Shown here piece after piece: positions 53,658 to 63,557 of a DNA stretch of 64,000 nucleotides. Source of the DNA: Paenibacillus chondroitinus NBRC 15376. GTDB taxonomy: Bacteria > Bacillota > Bacilli > Paenibacillales > NBRC-103111. Position 1 is the first letter of the stretch, and each line of letters begins with the position of its first letter. The stretch lies in assembly GCF_004000765.1 (NCBI RefSeq), contig NZ_BILW01000011.1, positions 1 to 64,000 of the forward strand, written 5' to 3'. Both the position numbers and the translations under genes were made by a program. Under the pieces are notes generated by a model, which was not told the origin of the DNA, did not search any database, and saw nothing but the letters and a program-made list of their open reading frames with translations.

Positions 53658-53706
53658 GTTGGATCGTATATTCCAAAGAAGCAGGGAATAAGGAATCTTT
53701 CATCGC

Positions 53707-53732
53707 CCGCGCATTGCGCGGTTTTCTTTTTT
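53707..53732 (+). terminator. Terminator of tetR-type gene
   Basis: CCGCGC, ATT loop, GCGCGG, then TTTTCTTTTTTT. Confidence 0.8.
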
Positions 53733-53767
53733 TGAGATGAATTGGACGTGAAAGGCGGTGGAGGCAA

Positions 53768-54685
53768 TTGGGAGGTTCGAATCTTTGGGATGCAGAGTGG
53801 GAGGTTTCAGAGGATTTAGCTCAGAAATTAATTACTAGCCAGTTTCCTCAGCTTGCGCATTTAACGATACAAAAACTTGGTTACGGCTGGGATAATACCG
53901 TTTACCGGGTTGGTGATAATTTCGTTTTCCGCTTTCCAAGAAGAAAAGTGGCAGTTGCTCCATTGCAAATGGAGGGCAAAATTTTGCCAATGCTAGAGGC
54001 GTACATACCCATTCCCTATGCTAAACCGTTATATTTTGGCGAAGGCGATTATGAATATCCGGTACCTTTTCTTGGATATGCTTATTTAACAGGCAAATTC
54101 CCTATTGGATTGACGGATGAGCAGCGAACCTTATCAGCACCCATTCTTGCCCAATTTTTAAAAAGGCTTCATTCATTTCCTGTTCAACTTGCCATAGAGA
54201 GCGGAATTCAATTTGACCATAGGAATCTAACCGATATTGCATTACGAAAAGAGAAAATGCTAGGTTTCCTAGCTGAACTCAGAGCTCATATCAGCGATGA
54301 AGATTATCAGGCAATGGCCGATTATTTGCATCAACTAAACATAGAACCAGTAGAACCTAGACATATTTTCCTGCATGGGGATTTGCATTTTAAAAATATG
54401 TTGGTAGACGAGCAAGGAGTCATTTCCGGTATCATAGATTGGGGGGATATGAATATCGGTCACCCCTCCTGTGATTTGAATGTTGTTTATAGCTTTCTGC
54501 CTCCTGGTGCTCGTGCGAGTTTTTTTGCCGAGTACGGGGAAGTGGATGAAGAGACGAAGCGTTTAGCTCGTTTAATTGCCGTGTACATACCTATGTTGAT
54601 CTGGATGCAGGCCATTGATGACCAAGAGACTGCAGTTGCCGAAGAGGCAAAAACAATAATTGCGCGTGCGCTTGCTGATGCTTAG
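53768..54685 (+). CDS. Aminoglycoside phosphotransferase (APH) family kinase
   Basis: A 305-residue small-molecule kinase starting at TTG with GGTGGAGG upstream. HGDLHFKNMLVDEQG has the catalytic Asp and metal Asn; GIIDWGDMNIGHPSCDL has the metal-binding Asp. The N-lobe has FVFRFPRRKVA with the ATP Lys. The family covers antibiotic, choline and sugar kinases; the substrate is not visible. A nitronate monooxygenase gene follows after 24 bases. Confidence 0.88.
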   Translation: MGGSNLWDAEWEVSEDLAQKLITSQFPQLAHLTIQKLGYGWDNTVYRVGDNFVFRFPRRKVAVAPLQMEGKILPMLEAYIPIPYAKPLYFGEGDYEYPVPFLGYAYLTGKFPIGLTDEQRTLSAPILAQFLKRLHSFPVQLAIESGIQFDHRNLTDIALRKEKMLGFLAELRAHISDEDYQAMADYLHQLNIEPVEPRHIFLHGDLHFKNMLVDEQGVISGIIDWGDMNIGHPSCDLNVVYSFLPPGARASFFAEYGEVDEETKRLARLIAVYIPMLIWMQAIDDQETAVAEEAKTIIARALADA

Positions 54686-54709
54686 CAGTTTTTAAGGAGA
54701 CATAAGAAC

Positions 54710-55786
54710 ATGACCCTTCAACTTACAACGGATATTTGCCGTATTTTTAAAATCAAATACCCGCTATTTTTGGCAGGAATGGCTGGGGTTCCAGGCACTG
54801 TGAATCTGGCGGCAGCCGTTTCCAATGCGGGAGGTCTCGGCACGATAGGAGCCGCTTATATGACACCGGACGCTATTCAAGTGGCCATAAGGGAGTTAAA
54901 GCAGTTGACGGACGCCCCCTTCGGAGTCAATCTGTTTGCGATTCGGGTGCCTGACAACAACACGAGAACACAAGTCGTGCAGCAGGAGCTTAACAAGGTG
55001 CGCGGCCAGCTTGGGATTGCGGAAGCCACTGGGGAGAACGTCAGCACACCAGATTATTTCGATGAGCAAATCGCTGTTTTGTTGGAAGAAAAGGTGCCCG
55101 TCATTAGCACGGCTTTCGGCGTTCTTTCGGAAGCTCATAGGCAGAAGGCAAAAGAGGAAGGATTACGAATCGTGACGATGGTCACAACCGTGAAAGAAGC
55201 GATCTTGGCTGAACAAGCCGGCTGTGATGCGATTGTGGCACAAGGCAGCGAAGCAGGAGGCCACCGCGGTACCTTTGACATATCGAACCATCCGATGGGA
55301 GCGAATATTGGCACCATAGCACTGGTACCGCAAATCGTGGATCAAGTGCGGATTCCTGTTATAGCTGCTGGAGGGATCATGGATGGACGTGGTCTCGTTG
55401 CTGCACTTGCCCTAGGCGCTCAAGGCGTACAGATGGGGACCCGGTTTCTGACCGCTTTTGAATCAGGCGCGAATGTGGCGTACAAGGAAGCGCTTTTGAA
55501 AAGCACAGAGGAAAGTACCGTGATCACGAAAGCATACTCTGGCCGCCCGGCGAGAGGCATTGTGAATTCGTTTATTCGGCAATGGGACGAGCGAGGCATT
55601 GAACCGCTGCCGTTCCCTACCCAGAATACGATTACAAGAGATATTCGAAATGCTTCGGCTGACCAGCGTAATGCGGAATATATGTCTTTGTGGGCAGGAC
55701 AAGGGACAAGGATGTTGACGGATGGGGAGAAAGCTGGGGATCTGATCGCGAAGATCATGCAGCAGGCGAGTGCGATTCTTAAGTAA
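54710..55786 (+). CDS. Nitronate monooxygenase (NMO/2-nitropropane dioxygenase family)
   Basis: A 358-residue FMN-dependent TIM barrel. FLAGMAGVPGTVNLAAAVSN and GGLGTIGAAYMTP near the start, AQGSEAGGHRGTFD with the catalytic His, and AAGGIMDGRGLVAALALGAQ then GVQMGTRFLTAFES for FMN phosphate are class hallmarks. It oxidises nitroalkane toxins such as propionate-3-nitronate; FabK-type enoyl reductases are related. The ribosome site AAGGAG precedes the ATG. Confidence 0.92.
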   Translation: MTLQLTTDICRIFKIKYPLFLAGMAGVPGTVNLAAAVSNAGGLGTIGAAYMTPDAIQVAIRELKQLTDAPFGVNLFAIRVPDNNTRTQVVQQELNKVRGQLGIAEATGENVSTPDYFDEQIAVLLEEKVPVISTAFGVLSEAHRQKAKEEGLRIVTMVTTVKEAILAEQAGCDAIVAQGSEAGGHRGTFDISNHPMGANIGTIALVPQIVDQVRIPVIAAGGIMDGRGLVAALALGAQGVQMGTRFLTAFESGANVAYKEALLKSTEESTVITKAYSGRPARGIVNSFIRQWDERGIEPLPFPTQNTITRDIRNASADQRNAEYMSLWAGQGTRMLTDGEKAGDLIAKIMQQASAILK

Positions 55787-55793
55787 AAGAAAT

Positions 55794-55831
55794 GAAGCAA
55801 TTGGCGGGGAAGCTGCCGATTGCTTCTTTTT
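55794..55831. terminator. Bidirectional terminator
   Basis: GAAGCAATTGGC pairs with GCCGATTGCTTC (one mismatch) followed by TTTTT. Confidence 0.8.
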
Positions 55832-55835
55832 GCTT

Positions 55836-57278
55836 TTAGATCGATGAACTTCCAAGCCGGTATTGTCCGGGCGTGGTGTTTTCAAATTTTTTAAACACTT
55901 TGAAAAAATGCCGCGGATTTTCATAGCCGACGAGTTCAGCAATGGTATTGATCGGCCAGTCCGGGTGATCCTGCATGAACTGCTTGGCTTTGGCGAGGCG
56001 AAACGTATGCAAGTAGTGAAGGAAGGTGAGGTCCATCTCTTTGCGAAACAGCATGCTGATGTAATTCGGATGCATTTGCACGTGGTCGGCAACCACATCG
56101 AGAGATAAATCCAACTTATAGTTTTGTTCGACAAAGGAAACGATTTTATCGATAGCCTGTGTGTGTGGCTGACTGTGCTCAGGACGCCGCTCAAAGGGGA
56201 GGAGTTGTCCAGTGGTTTTCGAATGAGTTGCAACATTAAGTATTGTGCCGACTCTTTGGTTGCGATCGTTAACAAGACTGAGGAACAACTCACGAAGTCT
56301 GAACTTGTGATCACAGTCAGGGAAATGAAGATGCAGGGAATGCATTTCCTTTTCGATATGTTCGAGAGCGATCAAGCGATCGCTCCCCTGGGCAATAGCC
56401 AATTCATGCCCCATGGGTTCAGCATCTTTTCGATAAACGCTAATGCTGCAGTTGGCGAAGTGCCGGTTAAATAGCATGGCAGCCACCGCTTCCATGTAAA
56501 GCTCCCGCAAGCTATCTATATCCATGAATCTGCCGCTGCCGCCAATTGCAAGACCGCTGTTTTGCGTGTTTTCGCTCGCTACTAAATCACCACAAGCAAG
56601 CTGCAGCTCTGCCTCTGATGGCACATGCATCCCGTTCAGAATGAGCACAGTTTGCCGAAAAAAGCGGGATTGAAAAGTGTAAGCCTTAAATTGCATCTCG
56701 GATAATACGTTACACATCTGTTTCATGCGTTCAACCGTTAACAACGGCGTATCTTCATTAGATTGAAAAACGAGAATTGACATAAACGGATGAGGTAGAA
56801 GCATGTGCAGCTGCTCCGGCTTGAGCGGCATGTCCTCATAGGGCATATCATAAAGGAGATGCTCCTTCAGCATCAGCAGGTCATGTTCTCTCATTTGGCG
56901 CTGTTCGATCCGTATCGTCTGTTCAACTTTTTCGAGCACGCCTACCAGTTCCACCTTATTAATTGGTTTTAATAAATAGTCAACGACTTGGTAACGCAGC
57001 GCTTGTCTAGCATACGCAAAGTCGTCATAACCGGTAATAATTACGAAGCGGTTGCCATAATGCTGCGCTTGCACTTCTTTAATAAGCGCAAGCCCGTCCA
57101 TTTCAGGCATATGAATATCCGTTAGGATCAAATCGGGCTGAAAGGTTGCCAGCTTGTGCAGCGCGTCAATACCATCACTTGCTCCGACAATTTCGGTAAA
57201 AGAAGTGTTCGCTTTCTCTATCATACGAATAATGCCATTCAAAATGATAGGTTCGTCATCGACAACCATAAGCTTCAT
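55836..57278 (-). CDS. YesN-type response regulator with AraC DNA-binding domain
   Basis: A 480-residue regulator: receiver domain with VVDDEP at 5-10, phosphoacceptor Asp54 in LTDIHMPEMDG and Lys in YLLKPI, a middle region of about 240 residues, and a C-terminal AraC domain (LDVVADHVQMHPNYISMLFR, ENTTPGQYR). Its ATG overlaps the kinase stop as ATGA, so the two are translationally coupled. AAGGGGG lies upstream. It probably activates the divergent LplB/LplC transporter operon. Confidence 0.93.
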   Translation of the reverse strand: MKLMVVDDEPIILNGIIRMIEKANTSFTEIVGASDGIDALHKLATFQPDLILTDIHMPEMDGLALIKEVQAQHYGNRFVIITGYDDFAYARQALRYQVVDYLLKPINKVELVGVLEKVEQTIRIEQRQMREHDLLMLKEHLLYDMPYEDMPLKPEQLHMLLPHPFMSILVFQSNEDTPLLTVERMKQMCNVLSEMQFKAYTFQSRFFRQTVLILNGMHVPSEAELQLACGDLVASENTQNSGLAIGGSGRFMDIDSLRELYMEAVAAMLFNRHFANCSISVYRKDAEPMGHELAIAQGSDRLIALEHIEKEMHSLHLHFPDCDHKFRLRELFLSLVNDRNQRVGTILNVATHSKTTGQLLPFERRPEHSQPHTQAIDKIVSFVEQNYKLDLSLDVVADHVQMHPNYISMLFRKEMDLTFLHYLHTFRLAKAKQFMQDHPDWPINTIAELVGYENPRHFFKVFKKFENTTPGQYRLGSSSI

Positions 57279-59065
57279 TGTGCTGCCCCCTTGCCTAATT
57301 TGAGTAAACACGTCGTTCCCTCGTTAAGTTTACTCGTAATCTGGGTACCTGAACCTTCCCCATAAAACATTTTGATGCGTTCACTGACATTCACGATGCC
57401 GAGTCCGCCGCCGCCGCTCTGTAACTGAGAAGCATCCATTTTACCATTTAAAACACCTTGAACCCGTGCCAATCGATCCTCCGCAATACCCGCTCCCGTA
57501 TCGCTAACAGAAATGAACATGAATGAGGCATCTTCCCAAATCCGAATGGAGAGGGTCACTTGTTTTCTAACGGTAGCAATCCCATGGACGATACTATTTT
57601 CAATAATTGGCTGCAAAATATAGTGGGGACAAATAAAATGATCGATCGCTGCGTCAATCATGAAGCTTACTTGCAGCCGGTCACCGAGCCTGATTTGCTG
57701 GATTTTGATATAGTCTTTGACATTTTCAACTTCTTCTTTCAAGGTCGTTTCACTTTTCGATCCCGATAAACTGTAGCGGAACAGCTTGCCTAACGTATAG
57801 GACATTTCGGCCGCTTCCGGATCATCATTTGCTTCTGCGATCATGCGTATGGATTCAAGCGTATTGTAGAGGAAATGAGGTTTGATTTGCGCTTGCATCA
57901 TCTGATAGGCGGACTCTTTCCTCAGCATTTCAGAGCGGTGCACGGTATTGACCAGCTCGTCCATTCGTCGGATCATGGCATTGTAAGAGGAGGTCAGATG
58001 CCCAACTTCATCTTTATTAATTTCTCCTACGTACAAGGGAAAGTGGTTTTCATCGACCCGCCGCATATGCTTGGAAAGCTTCAAAATCCGTTTCGTAATG
58101 GAACTTGCGATCAGATAATACATACCGGATAACGTCAATAGTAGGATCGTTACAATCATCACAAGTACATATTTGTTTTTCTTAATTCCACTAAAGACAT
58201 CATCTACTTGCTCCATCATAACAAAATGCAGCTTCAAACTGTCAGCATAAAAGGATTCGATCAACATTTTATCTCCGCCTACAGTTTGATAGTAGTACTT
58301 CATGTTGGTTTGGAAGGCATTATCCAATAGGGCCTTTTCTGAAACTTTAGTTAGTGGAATTTTCTCAATGCGCGAGATGACTTGGTGATCCTGATCAAGC
58401 ACATATAGATTGCTTTTGCTATTCAAATTTAAAGATTCAAACAGTGGTTTAATTAACTTGGAGGTAACTTTTATATCGAGTAGACCGATGTCCTGCTCAA
58501 AATTCCGATTCCCTATTTTGTGAACATAATGAAGGTCGATGTTTGGATCGGATCCATTGCTTGACGTTATCCATTTCCCTACACCTAGCTGGAGCTTTCG
58601 GATGCCTTCTCCTAACTTGAACTCGTCCATTCTGGCCATTTCCGGTCGAAAAATCATTCCGTTTTGCTGTTCCATGTAAATTGTCATACCATCAATCATT
58701 TGATTGGAAGACAGGATATAGGAAAATAAGGGTCGAATATAGGTCAAGAAGTTGGAGACTTGTTCAAAATCCGTCCGATAATTCCCGCTTAAATAAGCGA
58801 TCGTATTGGAATTGTTTTGGAATAACTGATAAGCGGACTCGATCTGCACCGTGCTGATGCTTATATTATTTAACACTTGATTCACGATTTTTTGTCTGCC
58901 TTGCGCGTATTCTTCCAGAAAGCTGTTATAGTTTTGATTATAAAGAAATAGTCCGAAAGAGATGATCGGAATAAAGATGATCACGATGTAGCCAATCGCC
59001 ATTTTTTTGACAATAGACAAGTTCTGATAGTTGAAAGCAAGCTGCTTTGGAATGAGGCACACCAC
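57275..59065 (-). CDS. YesM-type sensor histidine kinase
   Basis: A 596-residue membrane kinase with spans near 22-42 and 295-320 around an extracellular sensing domain, HAMP (ITKRILKLSKHMRRVDENHF), phosphoacceptor His in QAQIKPHFLYNTLESIRMIA, and ATPase boxes PIIENSIVHGI, DTGAGI and GGGGLGIVNVSERI. The GTG start is the first possible; the ribosome site is poor (AAGGTG), so the exact start is uncertain. It is paired with the downstream regulator. Confidence 0.92.
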   Translation of the reverse strand: MVCLIPKQLAFNYQNLSIVKKMAIGYIVIIFIPIISFGLFLYNQNYNSFLEEYAQGRQKIVNQVLNNISISTVQIESAYQLFQNNSNTIAYLSGNYRTDFEQVSNFLTYIRPLFSYILSSNQMIDGMTIYMEQQNGMIFRPEMARMDEFKLGEGIRKLQLGVGKWITSSNGSDPNIDLHYVHKIGNRNFEQDIGLLDIKVTSKLIKPLFESLNLNSKSNLYVLDQDHQVISRIEKIPLTKVSEKALLDNAFQTNMKYYYQTVGGDKMLIESFYADSLKLHFVMMEQVDDVFSGIKKNKYVLVMIVTILLLTLSGMYYLIASSITKRILKLSKHMRRVDENHFPLYVGEINKDEVGHLTSSYNAMIRRMDELVNTVHRSEMLRKESAYQMMQAQIKPHFLYNTLESIRMIAEANDDPEAAEMSYTLGKLFRYSLSGSKSETTLKEEVENVKDYIKIQQIRLGDRLQVSFMIDAAIDHFICPHYILQPIIENSIVHGIATVRKQVTLSIRIWEDASFMFISVSDTGAGIAEDRLARVQGVLNGKMDASQLQSGGGGLGIVNVSERIKMFYGEGSGTQITSKLNEGTTCLLKLGKGAAQ

Positions 59066-59135
59066 CTTATGAATGGACAGTTCATCTTAAAAATGATCCC
59101 TATAAATTTGTTCGACAGTCCATTATGATAGTCCT

Positions 59136-59149
59136 TGTAAGCGCTTAAA
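59136..59149. promoter_or_regulatory. Candidate cre (CcpA) site between divergent genes
   Basis: TGTAAGCGCTTAAA, one mismatch from cre consensus, with the perfect core palindrome TAAGCGCTTA. It lies 40 bases before the permease gene and 71 before the divergent kinase gene. Confidence 0.55.
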
Positions 59150-59188
59150 CAAATAGGTCATTAAATGCATCTTGGAGGGAGAGTTACC

Positions 59189-60094
59189 ATGAGTATAGCA
59201 TTGAGAATGGTAAGGAAAAACTGGCAGCTCTATCTGATTATCCTGCCGTCACTTCTATATTTGCTTATTTTTAAATATGTACCGATGGCTGGCGTGCAAA
59301 TTGCGTTTAAGAATTATGTCGTAACCAAAGGGATTTGGGGGAGCGATTGGATTGGCTTCAAACATTTCATTGAATTTTTCCGGCTGCCGATTTTCTGGCG
59401 AATTATTAAAAATACGGCTCTCCTAAGCCTATATTCGCTAATTGTAGGTTTTCCTGCGCCTATCATTCTTGCTTTAGCTTTAAATGAGTTGAAAAATGGC
59501 GTGTTTAAACGAGCCGTACAGCTAGTCACCTTCGCGCCTTATTTCATTTCCACTGTTATCATGGTATCGATCATTATGCTATTCCTTTCTCCACAACTTG
59601 GATTTGTCCATCTACTGGCCGATAAATTCGGTTTTCCGGCAGAAAATATAATGTCAAAGCCGGAGTATTTCAAAACTGTCTATGTGCTCTCCGACGTCTG
59701 GCAGTTTACCGGCTACGCTTCGGTCATCTATATTGCGGCTTTGGCCGGGGTAGATCCGCACTTATATGAGGCGGCGAAAGTGGACGGCGCATCACGCTTT
59801 CAGCGGATGATCCATATCGATTTGCCGAGTCTTATGCCGACGGCTGTGATCTTGCTTATTTTGAATGCAGGGCAAATCATGAACGTAGGGTTTGAGAAGG
59901 TGTATCTGATGCAAAATGCCATCAACGTTGGGGCTTCCGAAGTCATTTCGACCTATGTATACAAAATGGGATTAGTCGGAGCAAACTTTAGTTTCTCCGC
60001 AGCGGTCGGACTATTTAATGCCGTCGTGAACTTGCTGCTGCTCATCGTTGTAAATTATGTGGCAAGGAAAAATTCCGAGACAAGTTTGTGGTAG
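59189..60094 (+). CDS. ABC transporter permease, LplB type
   Basis: A 301-residue six-span permease of the LplB/PTS-independent oligosaccharide group: LYLIILPSLLYLLIFKYVPM, GVQIAFKNY and the EAA loop HLYEAAKVDGASRFQRMIHI. ATG 59189 follows GGAGGGAG; the upstream in-frame ATG has no site. Confidence 0.93.
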   Translation: MSIALRMVRKNWQLYLIILPSLLYLLIFKYVPMAGVQIAFKNYVVTKGIWGSDWIGFKHFIEFFRLPIFWRIIKNTALLSLYSLIVGFPAPIILALALNELKNGVFKRAVQLVTFAPYFISTVIMVSIIMLFLSPQLGFVHLLADKFGFPAENIMSKPEYFKTVYVLSDVWQFTGYASVIYIAALAGVDPHLYEAAKVDGASRFQRMIHIDLPSLMPTAVILLILNAGQIMNVGFEKVYLMQNAINVGASEVISTYVYKMGLVGANFSFSAAVGLFNAVVNLLLLIVVNYVARKNSETSLW

Positions 60095-60106
60095 GAGGCA
60101 AAGAAG

Positions 60107-61042
60107 ATGATGAATCCCGAGCAAGCCTTATCGTTAAAATCACGAAAATCAACGACCCGCATCGTTGAAAGCAGTATAGATCGTGTTTATCTGTTCTTCG
60201 TCTATCTGTTTTTGATCATTTGCTTAGTCATCGTAGCGTATCCCTTAATTTATATCGTCAGCTCCTCATTCAGTTCATCATCCGCTGTTATTTCGGGCAA
60301 AGTGTGGCTTCTCCCTGTTGAGCCGACACTGCGAGGTTATCAAGCCGTGTTCCAGAACCCGCAAATTTTGAAAGGGTACGGCAACTCTTTGTTCTACCTG
60401 GTCGTAGGGACCCTAATTAGCGTATCGTTGACAATTACGGCTGCTTATCCGCTTTCTCGTAAAAACTTTTATGGACGCAATGTGATCACGGCTTTGTTTG
60501 TTTTCACGATGCTTTTCAGCGGAGGTTTAATTCCCTATTATTTGACGGTAAAAGGACTGGGGATGCTCGATACGAGATGGGCCATGATTATCCCAGGTGC
60601 GATATCCGTCTGGCAGGTTATTCTGGCGAGGACGTTTTTTCAAACATCGATTCCATCCGAGCTAACGGAGGCCGCACATTTGGACGGATGCAGCGACTTC
60701 AAATTTTTAACGCGAATCGTGATCCCATTATCTAAACCGATCATTGCCGTTCTAGTGCTCATGTATGCAATTGGCTACTGGAACTCTTATTTTGAAGCCT
60801 TAATCTTCTTGAAAACCGCTAACTTATATCCACTGCAGCTTATTTTACGTAACATTCTAATCCTGAACTCCATTGATCCTACAATGATTAAAGACGTCAG
60901 GGAACTAGCGGAGAGGCAGGGCTTGAAGGAGCTGCTTAAATATTCACTCATTGTCGTAGCAAGTGCGCCTGTTCTTATTCTTTATCCATTTGTGCAAAAG
61001 CATTTTGTGAAGGGTCTACTGATTGGTTCTTTGAAAGGCTGA
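60107..61042 (+). CDS. ABC transporter permease, LplC/YtcP type
   Basis: A 311-residue six-span permease. YPLIYIVSSSFSSSSAVISG, then KVWLLPVEPTLRGYQAVFQN, EAA loop SELTEAAHLDGCSDFKFLTR and the terminal FVKGLLIGSLKG define the LplC group. It follows the LplB gene after 12 bases behind AGGAGG. Confidence 0.94.
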   Translation: MMNPEQALSLKSRKSTTRIVESSIDRVYLFFVYLFLIICLVIVAYPLIYIVSSSFSSSSAVISGKVWLLPVEPTLRGYQAVFQNPQILKGYGNSLFYLVVGTLISVSLTITAAYPLSRKNFYGRNVITALFVFTMLFSGGLIPYYLTVKGLGMLDTRWAMIIPGAISVWQVILARTFFQTSIPSELTEAAHLDGCSDFKFLTRIVIPLSKPIIAVLVLMYAIGYWNSYFEALIFLKTANLYPLQLILRNILILNSIDPTMIKDVRELAERQGLKELLKYSLIVVASAPVLILYPFVQKHFVKGLLIGSLKG

Positions 61043-61141
61043 TTCCTGGTGAACGATGAAAGGCGGGATGCGAGGCAGCGGATAGCTCCGGTTTGCCCCC
61101 ACGAAGATGGATTGGCGAAGACAAACAAGGAGGGTTTGAGT

Positions 61142-62845
61142 ATGGGGATGAAAAAAACCAATAGAACATGGAAATCGATAGCCCTTATTGTATTCATTAC
61201 TACGTTTGTGGTCGGCTGCACATCAGGAGGCGGTGAGCCGAACAGCGCTACTCCGAATGGAGGCGGAAGTTCAGATGGAGGAAGCAACGTGAATGTTACG
61301 GGCTTTCCGATCGCCAAAAGCAAAATCAACATGAGTGCTTTTGCGCCGCAATCGGCGAATATTGCTGATTTGAATACAAACTGGTTTACCAAATATTTGG
61401 AAGATAAGACGAATATTCATTTGAACTGGCAGCTTGTACCTGGCGAAGCAGCGGCCTTGAAAGAGAAAAAACAGTTACTGCTGGCAAGTGGCGACTATCC
61501 TGATATTTTCATGTCAGGGGATCTGACGAAGGAAGAGCAGCTGTTATACGGTCAACAAGGCGTTTTGCTGCCGCTTAATAAGCTGATCGATCAATATGCG
61601 CCAAATATTAAAAAGGCATTCAAAGATATTTCTTATCTGGAAAAAGCAATTACAGCGCCGGATGGCAATATTTACGCGATTCCTTCGGTTAATGAGTGCT
61701 ATCACTGCCAATTCTCCGCCAAAATGTGGGTGAACTCGAAGTGGCTGCAGAAGCTTGGGCTGAGTGCGCCGAAAACGACGGACGATTTCTACAACATGTT
61801 GAAAGCTTTCAAGGAGAAAGATCCGAATGGCAACGGCAAAGCCGATGAAATTGCATTCACCGGTTCGCCAACGGGCTGGCATACGGATATTGAAACCTTC
61901 GTCATGAACGCATTCGTTTATTTTAATGCTGATAATAACTATTTCGTGTTAAATGGCGGCAAGCTGGGAACGTCTGTTGACCAACCAGGCTTCAAAAAAG
62001 GATTGCAGTATTTGAATAAACTGTATTCGGAAGGCTTGATTGATAAGGAGGCATTTACGCAGAAATCGGATGCGCTTTCACAAAAAGGGAACAGCCCAGA
62101 CACAGCCATAGCGGGTGCGATTCCGGCAGGTTGGTTCGGTGAATTCACCGATGCATCGCCGGCGGCGACTCGCCACAAGGACTATGATCCGATTGCTCCG
62201 CTAACGGGTCCGGATGGAGCCTCGTTCACCGCGCACTATATCGGGATTGGGAATTCCGTATTTGCCATTACGAACAAAAACAAAAATCCGGAAGCAGCCA
62301 TTCGTTTGGCGGATTATCTCTATTCGGATGAAGGCACGACGTTGTCCAACTTCGGAGAGGAAAATCGCAACTGGGTAAAAGCGGATGCGAGCCATAAAAA
62401 CACGCGCGGAACTGCCGCTAAGTTCAAGGTGAAAGAAACTTCGTACGGCGTAGGACAGGTACAGAACGACCACTGGAATCAAATGGGGCCGAACCTTCGT
62501 TCAGCCGAATATCGTGAAACATCTTATGCAGTGAGCCAGGACATCTATACGATGGATGGGTTGGAAGCACGACTGTACAAAGCTACGAAAGAATTGTATG
62601 AAGGGCACCAGCCGAAGGAAGAGTTCCCGACGGATATTTTCTTGACGAATGAACAAGCAAATCAAGTTAAGCAATTAAAGCCTATTATTACCGATTATGT
62701 GAAGCAATCCATGCTGCAGTTCATTATGGGTGCCAAAAGCATCGATAAGGATTGGGACGCCTACTTGAAAGGCCTCAAAGATTCCGGTATGGATCAATTC
62801 ATCTCCATTTATCAAGACGCGTACAATAAGGTGTATAAAAAATAA
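61142..62845 (+). CDS. LplA-type substrate-binding lipoprotein
   Basis: A 567-residue solute-binding lipoprotein. Lipobox FVVGC gives Cys26, then a Gly/Ser/Asn linker. The large mature domain contains KEKKQLLLASGDYPDIFMSG, MWVNSKWLQKLGLSAPKTTD with the usual DPNGNGKADEI turn, and SKPIDKDWDAY-like SIDKDWDAYLKGLKDSGMDQ near the end. It probably binds oligosaccharides. ATG 61142 is chosen for AGGAGGG 8 bases upstream; an open frame extends 93 bases further. Confidence 0.94.
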   Translation: MGMKKTNRTWKSIALIVFITTFVVGCTSGGGEPNSATPNGGGSSDGGSNVNVTGFPIAKSKINMSAFAPQSANIADLNTNWFTKYLEDKTNIHLNWQLVPGEAAALKEKKQLLLASGDYPDIFMSGDLTKEEQLLYGQQGVLLPLNKLIDQYAPNIKKAFKDISYLEKAITAPDGNIYAIPSVNECYHCQFSAKMWVNSKWLQKLGLSAPKTTDDFYNMLKAFKEKDPNGNGKADEIAFTGSPTGWHTDIETFVMNAFVYFNADNNYFVLNGGKLGTSVDQPGFKKGLQYLNKLYSEGLIDKEAFTQKSDALSQKGNSPDTAIAGAIPAGWFGEFTDASPAATRHKDYDPIAPLTGPDGASFTAHYIGIGNSVFAITNKNKNPEAAIRLADYLYSDEGTTLSNFGEENRNWVKADASHKNTRGTAAKFKVKETSYGVGQVQNDHWNQMGPNLRSAEYRETSYAVSQDIYTMDGLEARLYKATKELYEGHQPKEEFPTDIFLTNEQANQVKQLKPIITDYVKQSMLQFIMGAKSIDKDWDAYLKGLKDSGMDQFISIYQDAYNKVYKK

Positions 62846-62853
62846 CGCCGAAT

Positions 62854-62900
62854 AGCAGGAGGGTTGGCTGAATAACGCCGATCACTCCTGCTTTTCTCTT
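62854..62900. terminator. Bidirectional terminator
   Basis: AGCAGGAG pairs with CTCCTGCT over a long loop, then TTTTCTCTTTT. The loop contains a second copy of AATAACGCCGA, first seen at 62841. Confidence 0.6.
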
Positions 62901-62903
62901 TTC

Positions 62904-63557
62904 CTAGTTGATCTTTACCCCTTGGAAGACATAATCCCATGTTGCATTCCGATTAGGGTCAGAAGGAACCTCCACCGCACATACTCTTTCAATACCCCAA
63001 TCCAATAATGTCACCGCATTGGTGCTCTCAGCTGGACAGAGGATCAGGACGCTAAACGGACCATCTACCAATTCGGATAAAACTGATTGTAACTTGGCAG
63101 CCTGGTCATAATTAGCGGCCCATCTCACAAATAACATGCTTCGGCTAGTTTGCATCTTATCCATCAATCTGTCTATTCGGCGACTCATTTTCTCCCGATA
63201 GGAAGGGTATGTCATCGTCCAGTGTTGGTTTGGGTCTATGGGAAAATCATGTACGGAAAGAATATTGTAATAAGTGTCTTTTACAAAATGCGACTTTACA
63301 GATTGAATGGGGACTCCGTCATCTAATAAATGAGCAACCCCGTCTATTAATTTCATATTGTTCAAATCCATGAAGTTATGGAATTTATTCTTCAACAAGC
63401 GGTTTACATCAGAAAGTGAAAGAGACACATGCCAATCCAGCGGACCTGAAACCGTTCTCAACTGGTGACGTTTTAATTGAAGCGAAGGATTGCAAGCACT
63501 GCCTAAACTAACAATTGCGTCATAGGAACCTTTTATTTCAACCAATTTCAATGCCAT
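62904..63557 (-). CDS. DUF1796 family protein, putative cysteine-peptidase-like
   Basis: A 217-residue protein. YDAIVSLGSACNPSLQLKRH with its Cys, and SGPLDWHVSLSLSDVNRLLK, match the DUF1796 N-terminal signature, where the Cys and downstream His suggest a papain-like peptidase; FVRWAANYDQAAKL and the final NRNATWDYVFQ are also family-like. The role is unknown; in Bacilli such genes often sit near surface polysaccharide functions. ATG 63557 lies very close to AGGAGGG, so TTG 63551 may be the true start. Confidence 0.75.
   Translation of the reverse strand: MALKLVEIKGSYDAIVSLGSACNPSLQLKRHQLRTVSGPLDWHVSLSLSDVNRLLKNKFHNFMDLNNMKLIDGVAHLLDDGVPIQSVKSHFVKDTYYNILSVHDFPIDPNQHWTMTYPSYREKMSRRIDRLMDKMQTSRSMLFVRWAANYDQAAKLQSVLSELVDGPFSVLILCPAESTNAVTLLDWGIERVCAVEVPSDPNRNATWDYVFQGVKIN

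Noticed and set aside
55463-56314. 283-codon minus-strand frame
   Set aside because: It runs antisense through the nitronate monooxygenase and out of frame through the response regulator gene, both clearly real.
61049-61141. Upstream extension of the third binding-protein gene
   Set aside because: The extension would place about 30 residues in front of a standard lipoprotein signal peptide; the ATG at 61142 has a good ribosome site.
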